Assembly (NCBI GenBank): GCA_001724265.1
Contig: MEDY01000209.1
Span: forward strand, 33,280 to 97,279
Source of the DNA: Rhizaria sp. SCN 62-66
Lineage: Eukaryota; Rhizaria, unplaced
Length of the DNA stretch: 64,000 bases
Direction: 5' to 3'
A program made the position numbers and the translations under genes. Positions 21,877-32,000 of this stretch are shown one piece after another. The number at the start of each line of letters is the position of its first letter. Position 1 is the stretch's first letter. The notes under the pieces were generated by a model, which was given only the letters and a program-made list of their open reading frames with translations, did not search any database and was not told the DNA's origin.

Positions 21877-24800
21877 TCACTCATCACACAGAGGCGCGAC
21901 AGCCCTCAACAGCGCGCGTGCGGCCCGTGACAGCGTCCATACCGGCGGCGCGCCATCCTCCAAACCGTATACCGCCTTGGGAACTGCAGATGCAGCACCG
22001 CCAACAGCAGCACCTGCGCTCGAGGCAGTAGCAGCCTTCGAGGCCGCGGCGGCGCGCACCCAGCGCAGCCAGCGCGGCGCGGCGAGCGCGGTCCGCAGCG
22101 CGCGCGGCGCCGAGGCGCGGCCCTCCACCGCGGCCGCAGCGCGGGACACGGCGCCCGCGGCCAAGGCCAGCACGCATGCCCATGCCCGCACCTCCTGCTC
22201 CTGTGGCTCTTCACAGGAGCTGCCGTCGCTCCCAGCGCTGCTGCGCATGTGCGCGCAGTGCGGGGACAGCGGCAGTCCCAGCGCCCGCGAGAGCCCGTAG
22301 CAGGGGCTGCGCGCCAGCGCCGCCGCCTGCGGCAGCGCCTGCGGCAGCGCCTGCGGCAACGCTTGCGGCAACGCTTGCGGCAACGCTTGCGGCAACGCTT
22401 GCGGCAACGCTTGCGGCAACGCTTGCGGGGTTGACGCGGTGGGGACAGTCGCGGCAGCCGACTCGCCGCCGCGCTGCGCCGCGAGCGCGGCCCGCCAGAG
22501 GGCGCGGGCGCGGGCTGAGCGCGCGGGCGCGGCGGCGCAGGCGTCGCAAGCGCAGTAACCAATGCCGGGCCGCTGCAGCAGCAGCTCGGCCGCGAATTGC
22601 GCAAGCAACAGCGACGACGACGATGGTGATGTTGGCATTGACAGAGACACGCCAGCGACATAATGCGCAAGCGCTGCAGTCTCTGCACTGTTCAGACCCA
22701 GCAGTGCCGCAAGCCCCATTGCTGCCGCTGAGCGCACTTCCGCCGCAGCCAGGGCAAACAGCTCATTATGCGCGCTTGTAGACGCGCCAACGTCTGTGAC
22801 GTGCTGTAGCTGCAGCGTGCGCAGCCCCGCAAGCGTCCCGTCGCGGTGCCAGCGCAGGAGCAGCGCGCGCGCGGCGGTTGCGGCGGCTGCAAACGTCAGC
22901 AGACGCCACAGCCGCGGCTGATGCAGCCCGCAGTTGGCGCGCAACAGCCCTTGCCGCAGCGCAAAGTCCTCGCGGGCCTCGCGGGAAGCGCGCGCGGGGG
23001 GGCTCTCGCACTCCTCGTCGTCATCTTCGTCGGCGTCGGCGTTGGCCGCGGCGTCGGCGCAGTCCGAGGTCTTGCTAGTCGCGCTATCGCCGTCAGCGTC
23101 GCTGCCAGCATCACTCACACACTCGCCGCCAACTTCGCAACCTTTCCCTTTGCCGCTGCGACTATAATCACTGTTGACAGCGTCTGCGCAGTCCGCCGCG
23201 CGCAGCTCCCGTCGCAGCAGACACGGCGGCACGTGCGGCCGCGGCCCCGCGTCGTCGTGGAACGCACCCGCCAGCGACCGCGCCAGAGCGCCGCACTCGG
23301 GCGGACACGGTACGCGCGCGACATCGCCGTCAGCAACGCTCGAAGACGCTTTGGTCGCAGGTGTGTTAGTCGCGCTTGTGACAACGTCCTTGCTTCCATT
23401 GGCGTGCGCGCGCCTATTCTTGGCGGCGACGGCGTCGAAGGCGAAGGCGTCGAGCGCGGCGTCGGCGGCGGCGCGGTCGGCGGCGAGCTGCCCCAGCACC
23501 GCCGGCAGCGCGGGCGCGGCGAGCCAGTTGTGGTTGAGCGAGAGACAGGGCGCGAGGTTGTGCACCTCGTGCGCGAACTGCGGCGGGACCAGCACCGCCA
23601 CGCCGGGGCCCTGCGCCGCCGCGCACAGCGGCAGCGGCCGCAGGGACCGCAGACGCAGACGCAGCGCCGCACGCGCAGCCACTGCTGCAGATGCCGCAGC
23701 TGCCGGCCCTGCTGTCGCGTTTTCGGTCGTCGTCTCTGCCGCAGTCTCCGTCGGCGGCGCATCGAGCGCGAGAACGCGGAGGCGCGCGCGGGCCACCCAC
23801 TCCGCCCACAGCGCGGCCGCGGCGGGCGGGAAGCGCGGCGCGCGGGGGCCCGCCCGCAGCGCCGCGAAGGCCGAGTAAGCGTCGCTCACCGGCGACGCCA
23901 CGCGCCCCACCTCGGCCCGCTGCGTTTGCCGAGTGTAGCGCTCGAGCAGCAGGTCGTCCGCGGCGGCTGCAGCGGCAGCGTCTTCGTCAGAGCTCGCGTC
24001 ACACGCGCTGTGCGTTTCAGTGAGCGCGATGCGGCTGCGGCGCGCGCTCGCACGCAGCACGGCGGCCGCAGCCGCCGCAGCAGGAAGCAAGTAGCCCGCA
24101 GCCTCGGCGCCATCAGCCGCGGCGGCGAGCGCTGCGGCGTCGGCGGCCGCGGCGACGGGCCCGTTTGAGAGCGCCGCTGCGGCCGCGGGCGCCCAGAAAA
24201 GCCAGAGCTTGACGCCGGCGAGATTAGCGGACCAGGAATTGGAGCCGAAGACGTCGCGGTGTAGCGGCGTCCACGAGCCGCGCGGGCCCAGGTACAGGAA
24301 GCGGTAGCTGTGTGCGCTCGTGCCGCACTCGTCGTCCACAAGCTCATCGTCGTCTTCGTTGCCGTCGTCGTCAAGTTTCTCGGAAGCGTGTTCTCGTTCA
24401 CGCGGACCGTGCATATCACTCTGCTCACGCGCACTCTGATCGCGCTCGCTTTGCTCTCGTTCAGACTGCTCGCGCTCGCTCTGCAGCTCCGACTCCCAGT
24501 CGTGCAGCTCGTTGAGCCAGTCGTCGCTCAGCCCCGCGGGCACCGAGTACGCTGCAACCCACTTCGGGCCCGAAGCTGAGCTCGAGTGCTCGCAGTCACT
24601 AGCGATCTGCGCCGTCTGCTGACCAATGCCACTGCCGGAGCGTTCACAGCCCCAGTCGCCGGCGATGCCGTGTGGATGCGAGTGAGTCCAATGCCAATCG
24701 CGCACATACGCATCGAACCCACCGCTGTAGCCGCTGACGCTGCCACTGCCGTTAGCGGCAGTACTAGTCGCCGTCGTCGCCACACTGCCCTCGGGGCCCG

Positions 24801-25581
24801 TCCAGTCGCGGCCAACGCTCTGGTTGTCAATACAGCCGCTGGTGTTGAGCGCCTTCTCCCAGCGGCGCACGTACGCCCCCAGCCGCGCGGCGGCGCGCGC
24901 CTGTGAATTGCTGTCGCGTTCACCGCACGCCACCACGCTCACCACCTCCGCGCCGCCCGCCAAGCGCCCCGCCCGGGGCTTCGCCGCAGCCGCAGCGTCG
25001 ATGGCGGCAGGGACGGCGCCCGACGCCGCGATGGCGGCGGGCAGAGGGGCGACCGCGGAGCAGAAGGCCGCGGCGGGCGCGGCGGCGGCGAACAGCCAAT
25101 GGCCGTACGCGGTGTCCACGCCGGGGACCGCCTCCAGCGGCAGTGTGGCAATCTCCTGGAAAGACACTGCGTCGGGCACTAGCTCCAGAGCGGCAGCGTC
25201 GGTCGAGATAGTGGCGGCGCTTGAAGCGGACGTCGACGGAGCGGGTAAGCGCAGCGGGGGCAGCGCGGGGCCGGCGACCGCGGCAGCTTCGTCTGCGCTG
25301 TGATCGGCGCCAGTAGCGGCAGGCATCGCGGTGGCCCACGCGCGCTGCGCGGGCCAGTCAGCGGTGGCGCCCGCAATCATGGCGGGCGTGCCGGTCTCGA
25401 GGAAGCGGGCGTGGAAGGCAGGCCAGTGCGCGCGCCCCGCGTCGGCTGCGGACACGGTGGCCACGCGCGCGCCGGGCGCAACAGAGTCAGCGTGGCGCGG
25501 GTGAGACAGGTCAAAGAGTGCCAGAGTAGCCACTTCGGCGCGGTCTGCCGGCGCGGTCAGCCATGCCGGAAGTGTGTTCAT
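21877..25581 (-). CDS. JMJD4: JMJD4-like JmjC oxygenase
   Basis: 1234 aa, single exon. JmjC proteins of this group are Fe(II)/2-oxoglutarate oxygenases; human JMJD4 hydroxylates a lysine in release factor eRF1. Family blocks appear in order: FLETGTPAMIAG near residue 45, AYVRDWHW, SVPAGLSDDWLNELHDW, YRFLYLGPRGSWTPLHRDVF, SNSWSANLAGVKLWLFWAP, then VAVLVPPQFAHEVHNLAP and LSLNHNWLA. Iron ligands are His441 and Asp443 with a distal His at 671 or 674. About 200 Ala-rich residues separate the two halves of the double-stranded beta-helix. Past the barrel, an RRELRAADCAD-type helix region and a low-complexity tail follow, including eight ALPQ repeats. Human JMJD4 is about 460 aa, so most of the extra length is inserts. 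The start is the first ATG of the GC-rich frame. Confidence 0.87.
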   Translation of the reverse strand: MNTLPAWLTAPADRAEVATLALFDLSHPRHADSVAPGARVATVSAADAGRAHWPAFHARFLETGTPAMIAGATADWPAQRAWATAMPAATGADHSADEAAAVAGPALPPLRLPAPSTSASSAATISTDAAALELVPDAVSFQEIATLPLEAVPGVDTAYGHWLFAAAAPAAAFCSAVAPLPAAIAASGAVPAAIDAAAAAKPRAGRLAGGAEVVSVVACGERDSNSQARAAARLGAYVRRWEKALNTSGCIDNQSVGRDWTGPEGSVATTATSTAANGSGSVSGYSGGFDAYVRDWHWTHSHPHGIAGDWGCERSGSGIGQQTAQIASDCEHSSSASGPKWVAAYSVPAGLSDDWLNELHDWESELQSEREQSEREQSERDQSAREQSDMHGPREREHASEKLDDDGNEDDDELVDDECGTSAHSYRFLYLGPRGSWTPLHRDVFGSNSWSANLAGVKLWLFWAPAAAAALSNGPVAAAADAAALAAAADGAEAAGYLLPAAAAAAAVLRASARRSRIALTETHSACDASSDEDAAAAAAADDLLLERYTRQTQRAEVGRVASPVSDAYSAFAALRAGPRAPRFPPAAAALWAEWVARARLRVLALDAPPTETAAETTTENATAGPAAAASAAVAARAALRLRLRSLRPLPLCAAAQGPGVAVLVPPQFAHEVHNLAPCLSLNHNWLAAPALPAVLGQLAADRAAADAALDAFAFDAVAAKNRRAHANGSKDVVTSATNTPATKASSSVADGDVARVPCPPECGALARSLAGAFHDDAGPRPHVPPCLLRRELRAADCADAVNSDYSRSGKGKGCEVGGECVSDAGSDADGDSATSKTSDCADAAANADADEDDDEECESPPARASREAREDFALRQGLLRANCGLHQPRLWRLLTFAAAATAARALLLRWHRDGTLAGLRTLQLQHVTDVGASTSAHNELFALAAAEVRSAAAMGLAALLGLNSAETAALAHYVAGVSLSMPTSPSSSSLLLAQFAAELLLQRPGIGYCACDACAAAPARSARARALWRAALAAQRGGESAAATVPTASTPQALPQALPQALPQALPQALPQALPQALPQALPQAAALARSPCYGLSRALGLPLSPHCAHMRSSAGSDGSSCEEPQEQEVRAWACVLALAAGAVSRAAAAVEGRASAPRALRTALAAPRWLRWVRAAAASKAATASSAGAAVGGAASAVPKAVYGLEDGAPPVWTLSRAARALLRAVAPLCDE
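22317..22433 (-). repeat. 12-bp tandem repeat encoding ALPQ x8
   Basis: Units of GCGTTGCCGCAA type, six nearly identical and two diverged, lie in the JMJD4-like tail. The unit keeps frame and encodes Ala-Leu-Pro-Gln. Confidence 0.9.
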
Positions 25582-26054
25582 ACAGGGATGTGGGAGCGCG
25601 GGGAAAGTGTGGAGAACGACCTGGCTGTGCGAGGACTTAGCCGCACGGAAATAGAGATATGTCAAGTTCAACAAAGGATAAAAATTCACGCGTATAAGTA
25701 TAGTGCTCAAACAGTATAAGAATCCCAAACAAAAATGTAAAATCTGCAAACTGTAATGTGCATCACCACGAAATGAACTAGCTTTGATGGTGCAAGTCTA
25801 AAACGCCTCCGCAGAATTTCTAAGGTAAATATGTTGATGGTTTGATCGTCAATACAAGTAAAAAATCGATGTCATGTATAAAATAACATTTATTTTCTAG
25901 ATAAAAGTTCCTATATAAAATCTTTCGTGTAGATAACATAATACAGTCATAAAACCCCTCAGCCGCAAGAACCCAAACTTGCGAGTGGAAGTGTCACCAA
26001 CTTGACAAGACACAAAACTGCATTTCACTGAAGTTGCTTCAAGTCCCAGATCAA
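25582..26054. promoter_or_regulatory. Spacer between CTC1-like and JMJD4-like genes
   Basis: 473 bp, AT-rich. It holds the JMJD4-like promoter and the CTC1-like 3' UTR. A TTTATT (minus AATAAA) at about 25889-25894 may end the CTC1-like transcript. Confidence 0.45.
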
Positions 26055-29000
26055 TTATAACACAGCCCAGTCCTGTGGCTCCGGCGCAGCCATCCGAATC
26101 GCGCGCACACAAAGCACCCTCCCGTCAAGTCCGTGCTTCAGCGACTGCTGTTGCTGTTGGTGCGTTTGCTGTTGTGTCGCAGTCTCATGCGCAGGTACAG
26201 CTGCGACCAGCGCTGCCACTGCGGCGGGCACGCTCTCGGCCACAACCTCAGCCGCAGCCTCGTCGGCCCTCCGGTGCAGCGCGCGCCGCACCGCGACGTC
26301 CAGCTCCGCCGCCCTGCCACCGCCACCGCAGCCGCCACTGCCGGCATCGACGAAGCCGCTGGAGCCCGCCTGCGCGCGTGCGTGCGCCAGCGCGTGTGGG
26401 TTGGGCAGCAGCGGCAGCAGCGCGGCGCGCGCCACGGCGGCGGGCCCGGCAACGGCGTCCGCGGGCAGCGCCGGTGCGGGCAGCGCGCGCTCTAGGTGCG
26501 CGCTGCGCAGGGCGGCCGCAGCGTAGCACAGCGCGGCGGGAGGGGCGGGCTGCTGCGGGCTCTGCGGCAGCGCCAGCGCGCGCAGCAGCAGCAGTTCGAC
26601 CACCGCGGAGGTCAGCGCCGCGGCGGCGGCCGCAGCGGCGGCGCGCGCGGCGGCCGCAGCGGGACCGGGACCCTCAGCCCCCAGTGCGCGCCCACTGCCG
26701 CGCCCAGCGCCACTCTGACTGCGACCGTGGTCGCAATGACGGTGAGCGGCGCGGGAGAGGCCCAGGAGCGCGAGCGCGGGGGCGCCGGCGAGGACTGCCG
26801 CCGCAGCGCCGGTCTCAGTGCCCAGCACGCACGACACCAGCGGGAACACGCGCCACTGCGCTGTGGGCGCCGACGCGTCAGCGCTGTGGGCGGCGAGCGC
26901 GCAGGGGAGTGCGCAGCGGAGGCAGAGCGCGGCGGGGCGCGGCCCGGCGCGGCGCACGCGCAGGCGCGGGGCGACAGCGCCGCAGCGCGGGCACTGCAGC
27001 AGCAGCAGCACCGAGCGCAGCAGAGAGAGGCGCGCAGAGAAACGCACAAGCGCGGGGCCGCGCTGGAGCAGCAGGGGCGCACGTGGGGGCGGCGACAGCG
27101 CCCGCGGACTGGCACTTAGGGCCCAGCCTGGTTCGAGATCGAAGCTGTCGTCATCATCATCGCTGTCACCGTCACTGCTGAGGTCGATGTCGCTGGAGCT
27201 TAAGTTGTTATTGCGAACGTCATTGTTGTCTGCATCGTCGGGCGCAAAGCACAGAGGCTGCCGTAACGCATCTGTTTGCTTCGAATGGTGTTGCTCCTGC
27301 TGTTGCTTAATAGCGCCGCTATAACCACGACCAATGTGGTCAATAGCACTGATGTTAGCATTGTCTTCGACATCGCTATCACTATCATTCTCCAGGTCTG
27401 CAGGGTCCCAATCGTATCCACTGCCAACGTCCTCATCCTCCTCCAACAGCGACGCCGTCGCAGCTACAGCCGCCGTAGCCTCGCCCCTCGCACTCGCCTT
27501 CGTCCTGAGCTGCACACTGGCCCGCAGCCGCGCGCTGGTCCTGTCCGCCGCGGCGCACAGCGCAGCGGCCGCCACCGCCGGCGCGGGGTGTTGGCGGCGG
27601 CGCAGCGGCGGCGCGGCGTCCACTGCGAGCGGCGCCCAGGGCGGCAGCAGCCACGCGCGGCGGCCCGTCGCGGTGGCCACCGGCACGGCGCCCGCGGCGG
27701 AGACAACCGCGCCCGCCGGCGGCGGCGGCAGCAGCGCGCCGCCGAGCCCGGAGCAGAGGGACCGCAGCGGCCGGACCAGCCACAGGTCCTGGTCGCAGTC
27801 GCTCTCGCCCGTCGCGGCGGCCTGCTCGGGCTCGCTGCCACCTGGGCGGCCCCCGTCTGAGTCGCAGCCGCTGGAGCTCCAGTCGCGGTCGCGGCGCGCG
27901 CAGTCGCCAGCAGCAGACGCGGCAATCCGCAGCCGCCAGATACCCCACAGCGGCAGTGCGGCCGCTGCAGCCGCGGCGGCGGCAGCAGCCGCAGAGCCGT
28001 CGTCCCAGCCGTCGCCGTCGCCGCCGCCGTTGCTGACAGACAGGGCCGCAGCGGCTGCGGCTGCGGCGCCAGGCAGGAGCAGCGGAAAGCGCGGCAGCAG
28101 CGCCGACAGGAACGCCGAGTCCGCCGCGATAGCAGCGTCTGGATCAGCTGTGGCGTTGGCGGAGGCGGCGCTGAGCGCGGCGAGCAGGGGCGCGAAAAGG
28201 CGCAGCGGGCACACGCGCTGCGCGCGGTCGGGCGCCGCGGACAGCCCCGCTGCGGCGGCGGCCGCGGGCAGCATCAGCGACGCCGCGGACGCCAGGCCGG
28301 CGCCAGCGCCAACGCCCGCGCCCGCGGGGGCAGCGGCGCTGCCACTGGCCGAGGCGGGGGGCGCGGTCAGCGTCGTGTGCAGGGTCACGGCGGCGACGGT
28401 GCCCGCGACCGTGCACGAGGCGGGCGGCGCGGCAGAGGCGGCCAGCGCGGCCAGCGCGTGCACAGTGCAGCGCTCGCAGCCGGCGTCGGCGCCGCAGTCG
28501 CCGTCGCAGTCGACGTCGCTGAGAGCGTCGTTGTCGCTGTCGCCGTCATCGTCGCTATCGTTGATGGCGAGGGCTGTGTTAATAGCCGTTGCTTGAGTGC
28601 CGTGAATGCTCGCGTCGCCGCCGTCCGTCATTGAAACACTCGCCGCGCTCACAGTGACAGCCTCAGCAGCCGCCGATGCGTTCGCAGCCTCTGCATCAGC
28701 GCGCGAAAGATAGAATGTGCTGACGACAGCCATGATGCCCTCACGCGCGCGCAGCCGCGGCGGCACGGCGTCAAGCGCAACGACTGCAGCGCCCGCGGCG
28801 GTGGCGGACTCGGCCGCAGCACTGCGCACGGTTGCAGCGGCAAGCCACACGCGCGCGCCCGGCGTCAGCGCCGGCGCCCAGGCCAGCGCGGGGCCGCGCA
28901 GCAGCAGAACGTCCCCGCGCGCGCCGGCGGGCGTGGCCAGCAGCACGGCGCACACGCACGCGCTCTCGAGCTCGCAGTCCGCGTCCGTGTCACTGCCGGA

Positions 29001-32000
29001 GTCAGTCGCGTTGTGCGCTGCGCGTGCAAGAGGGTGCGAGTGCGCGTTGGTGAAAACATGCAGCGGCGGACTCACACTAAGCACGGTGACCGCGATCGCA
29101 CTCTCTGCACCATCCGCCGCGGCAGCGCTGTCTGCGGCGGCGGCGCAGAGCGCGGGCGCCGGCAGCAGCAGCGGAGCCGGCAGCGCGAGCAGCGCGGCCT
29201 GCACGGCCAGCGCCAGCAGAGGGGCGCGCCACCAGCGCAGCCGCCGCGCGAGCCGCAGCGCTGCGTCCGCATCAAGAGAGACAGCAGTGCGGGCGGCAAC
29301 TGGAGCGGCAGAGACTGCAGAGGCGCTCTCAGTGTCGGCAGCGACCTGGTTATTGTTACTGCACTTATCGTTTCCAGCTGTTGCAGCAGTCGTCGCAACA
29401 ACCATGCGTGCGCAGCTCACGTCGATGATGAGCGAGAGCACGCACGCGTCGCCATCGCTGTCGCCGTCGCTGTCGCCGTTCCAGCCACGCTCGCCTCTGG
29501 GGCGCTGTTGACTGACTCCGCGGCTCAGGAAACTGGCGACGCCGGCGCGCAGCAGCGGCTCCCTGGGCGGCACAGTGGCGACAATGCGCCAGCGCGGGCA
29601 CACCGCAACCACGGCCGCTGCGGGGGTGCCGGCGCTGCAGATGCCGTCATTTGCGCCGTTGCGAGGCCCTCGCTGGCGGGGCGACAGCGTGCGCAGCGCA
29701 CACATCCACGGCCCCCCGCGCGATATGCCAACACTCTCGCGGTCACTGCTCGCAAACTGCACCGGAATCGCGAGTCCGTCGCAGCACGCGACCAGCGCTC
29801 CGTGCGCGGGGCTGGCCCGCAGCAACACCACCAGCGGCGCCGCCGTGACAGGCCCACGCCCACCGGCACCGCCCTCGGCAACAGTGCGATTGAGCGCCAG
29901 CGCAGCGGCGTCGGAGGAGAGGGAGCGGAAGCGCCAGCGCAGCGCGCCGAGAGCGGCCCGCGAGGCGGCGGCAGAGGGCAGCAGCGCGGCAACCGCGGCC
30001 GCCAGACAGGCGCCCGGGGCCGGCGCGGGCGCCGCCGCAAACGAGGACGACTCAGCCACGGTCGCAGCGACGGTCGCCGTCGCAGTTGCGGTGTGCGTGG
30101 ACGCGGTTTGCGTGGACGCGGTGTGCAAGGACGCGGGGAGGAAGAGCGACGGCGCCCAGAGTGAGCGTAGCGGCAGCGGGGGCAGGTGCGGCGGCAGCAG
30201 CGCAAGCCACGCGCTGCTGTCGCGCGCGGGCCGGAGTGCGGGCCACTGCGCGGGCCACAGCGCGGGCCGCAGCGCGCATGCGGCGCGGCAGCCGCTCTCG
30301 CTGTGGCGAGCCAGGCCGCGCCACGCGCGGTGGCGCAGCAGCAGCGACAGCGGCAGCAGCGGCGGCGGCGCAGCAGTCGTGGCAGCGACGACGAGTTCGC
30401 AGTTGTTGCTGCCGCTGTCAGGGTGCAGGGCCGCGCCGCACGCGACCCGACGCGACGACTCCAGGAAGAGTGCGGAGTCCTCCTCCGTCGCCTCCTTGCA
30501 GACGCGCACGCGCACACGCACAGGCGCATCATCACCGCTGCCGGAGGTGTTGGAGACTGTGACCGTGTGAGCGCCAACTGTCGTCTTCTCGAGGCGCAGT
30601 GCACGACGCACGGCGGACTCTGCAGCTGCAGCCGCAGCACCCACATCAGTGCCATAGCCGACAGCTGCTCCCGCCGACAAAGCGCGCGCAGTCGCGGCCG
30701 CGCAGAGCTCCGCCACCGCCTGCGCCGCGGCGGCGTCGCCAGCGGCCGCGGCAGCAGCGGCGAGCGCGGCAGCGCTGGCTTCGCCCTCAGCCACAAACAG
30801 CACTGGCATCAGCGCAGTCCGCAGCAGCGGCGGCGACTGCGACAGCAGCTGCGGCCGCGGTTTGGGGAGAGACAGCAGCGCGACGGCGGCGAATACACCC
30901 GCGACGAGCGCTGTCGCGGCGCCGCCCAGCACAGGCACCGCGCGCGCGCCCAGCAGCGCGACGCGCGCGCCCGCGGGGACGCTGCCAAGCTGAGCGGCGA
31001 GGCGCGCGGGCAGCAGCAGCACCGCCGGGCCCGCGCGCGCCCGCAGCAGCCACGCGTTGGGCGCCAGCGCGGGCCCCAGCTCCAAAGAAAGCCACCGCGC
31101 GCTCAGCGGCGCAGGGGTGGACGCAGCAGGCACGGTTGAATTGACAGCAGTCGCAGTGTTGCGGCGCGGCGGGGTGGTGAGCGCAGTTGTCGGGGTTTGC
31201 AGTGCGACAGCGCCACTGCCGCACTCTGCGTCGGTTCGGTGACTCGCGGCCCCAAGTGGGGTAAACGCATGTGCCGTGCGCGCGCGCTTGGTCCGCGGCC
31301 CGGCCGACTGCGGCGTCGCGCCGGCCGCCGCAGTCGCGGCAAACGGGGACTGCAGCGCCGGCGACTGCGGCGCCGGGGACCACTGACCCAGCCGGATCGC
31401 GGGCGCGGAGCCGAACTGCCTGTCGTCGATTGCGCCGGTGGGCGCGCGCATCGCCACAGCGTCGGCGTCGACTTCGTCATCGTCGTCGCCGTCGTCGTCG
31501 TTACCGTCGTTGTCGTTGTACGTCGAGCCGTAACGCAGTGCGCGGGCGTCGCGGCTCCTGCGGCGCCGCCCCGCGCCAGGCGCCGGCGTCACCGGCATGC
31601 CAGGAGATTGAGACTGTAACCGCGACTGCATCTGCAGCGGCTGGTCCGGCGAAAACGGCGCCAGGGCAGACGCGGGCACGCCACCCGCCCCGGGGCCGCC
31701 ACGCTGACGCGCCTGCGCCTGCGCCTGTGCCTGCAAGTGCGGCTGCGGGTGCGGGTGCGGCTGCGCGAGCGAGGGCGCGAAGAGCGCGGCGGGCAGCGGC
31801 ACCGTGCCCCAGTGCGCCGCCAGCGCCGTCAGCTGCGCGCTCGCCACCGCCCCTTGGACCGTCTGCGCCTGCGCCTGCGCTGGTGGCTGGGGGTGTGAAT
31901 GCACGTGAGCCTGAGAGCCGTCGCCGCGGGAGGACAGCGCGCTGAGAGCGGCCGACAGCGGCTCGGGCCCCAGAGCCTGCAGCGCAGCCGCAAAGCCCGC

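Noticed and set aside
22846-24168. Plus-strand frame opposite the JMJD4-like gene
   Set aside because: Arg/Ala-rich shadow. The minus frame holds the complete JmjC motifs.
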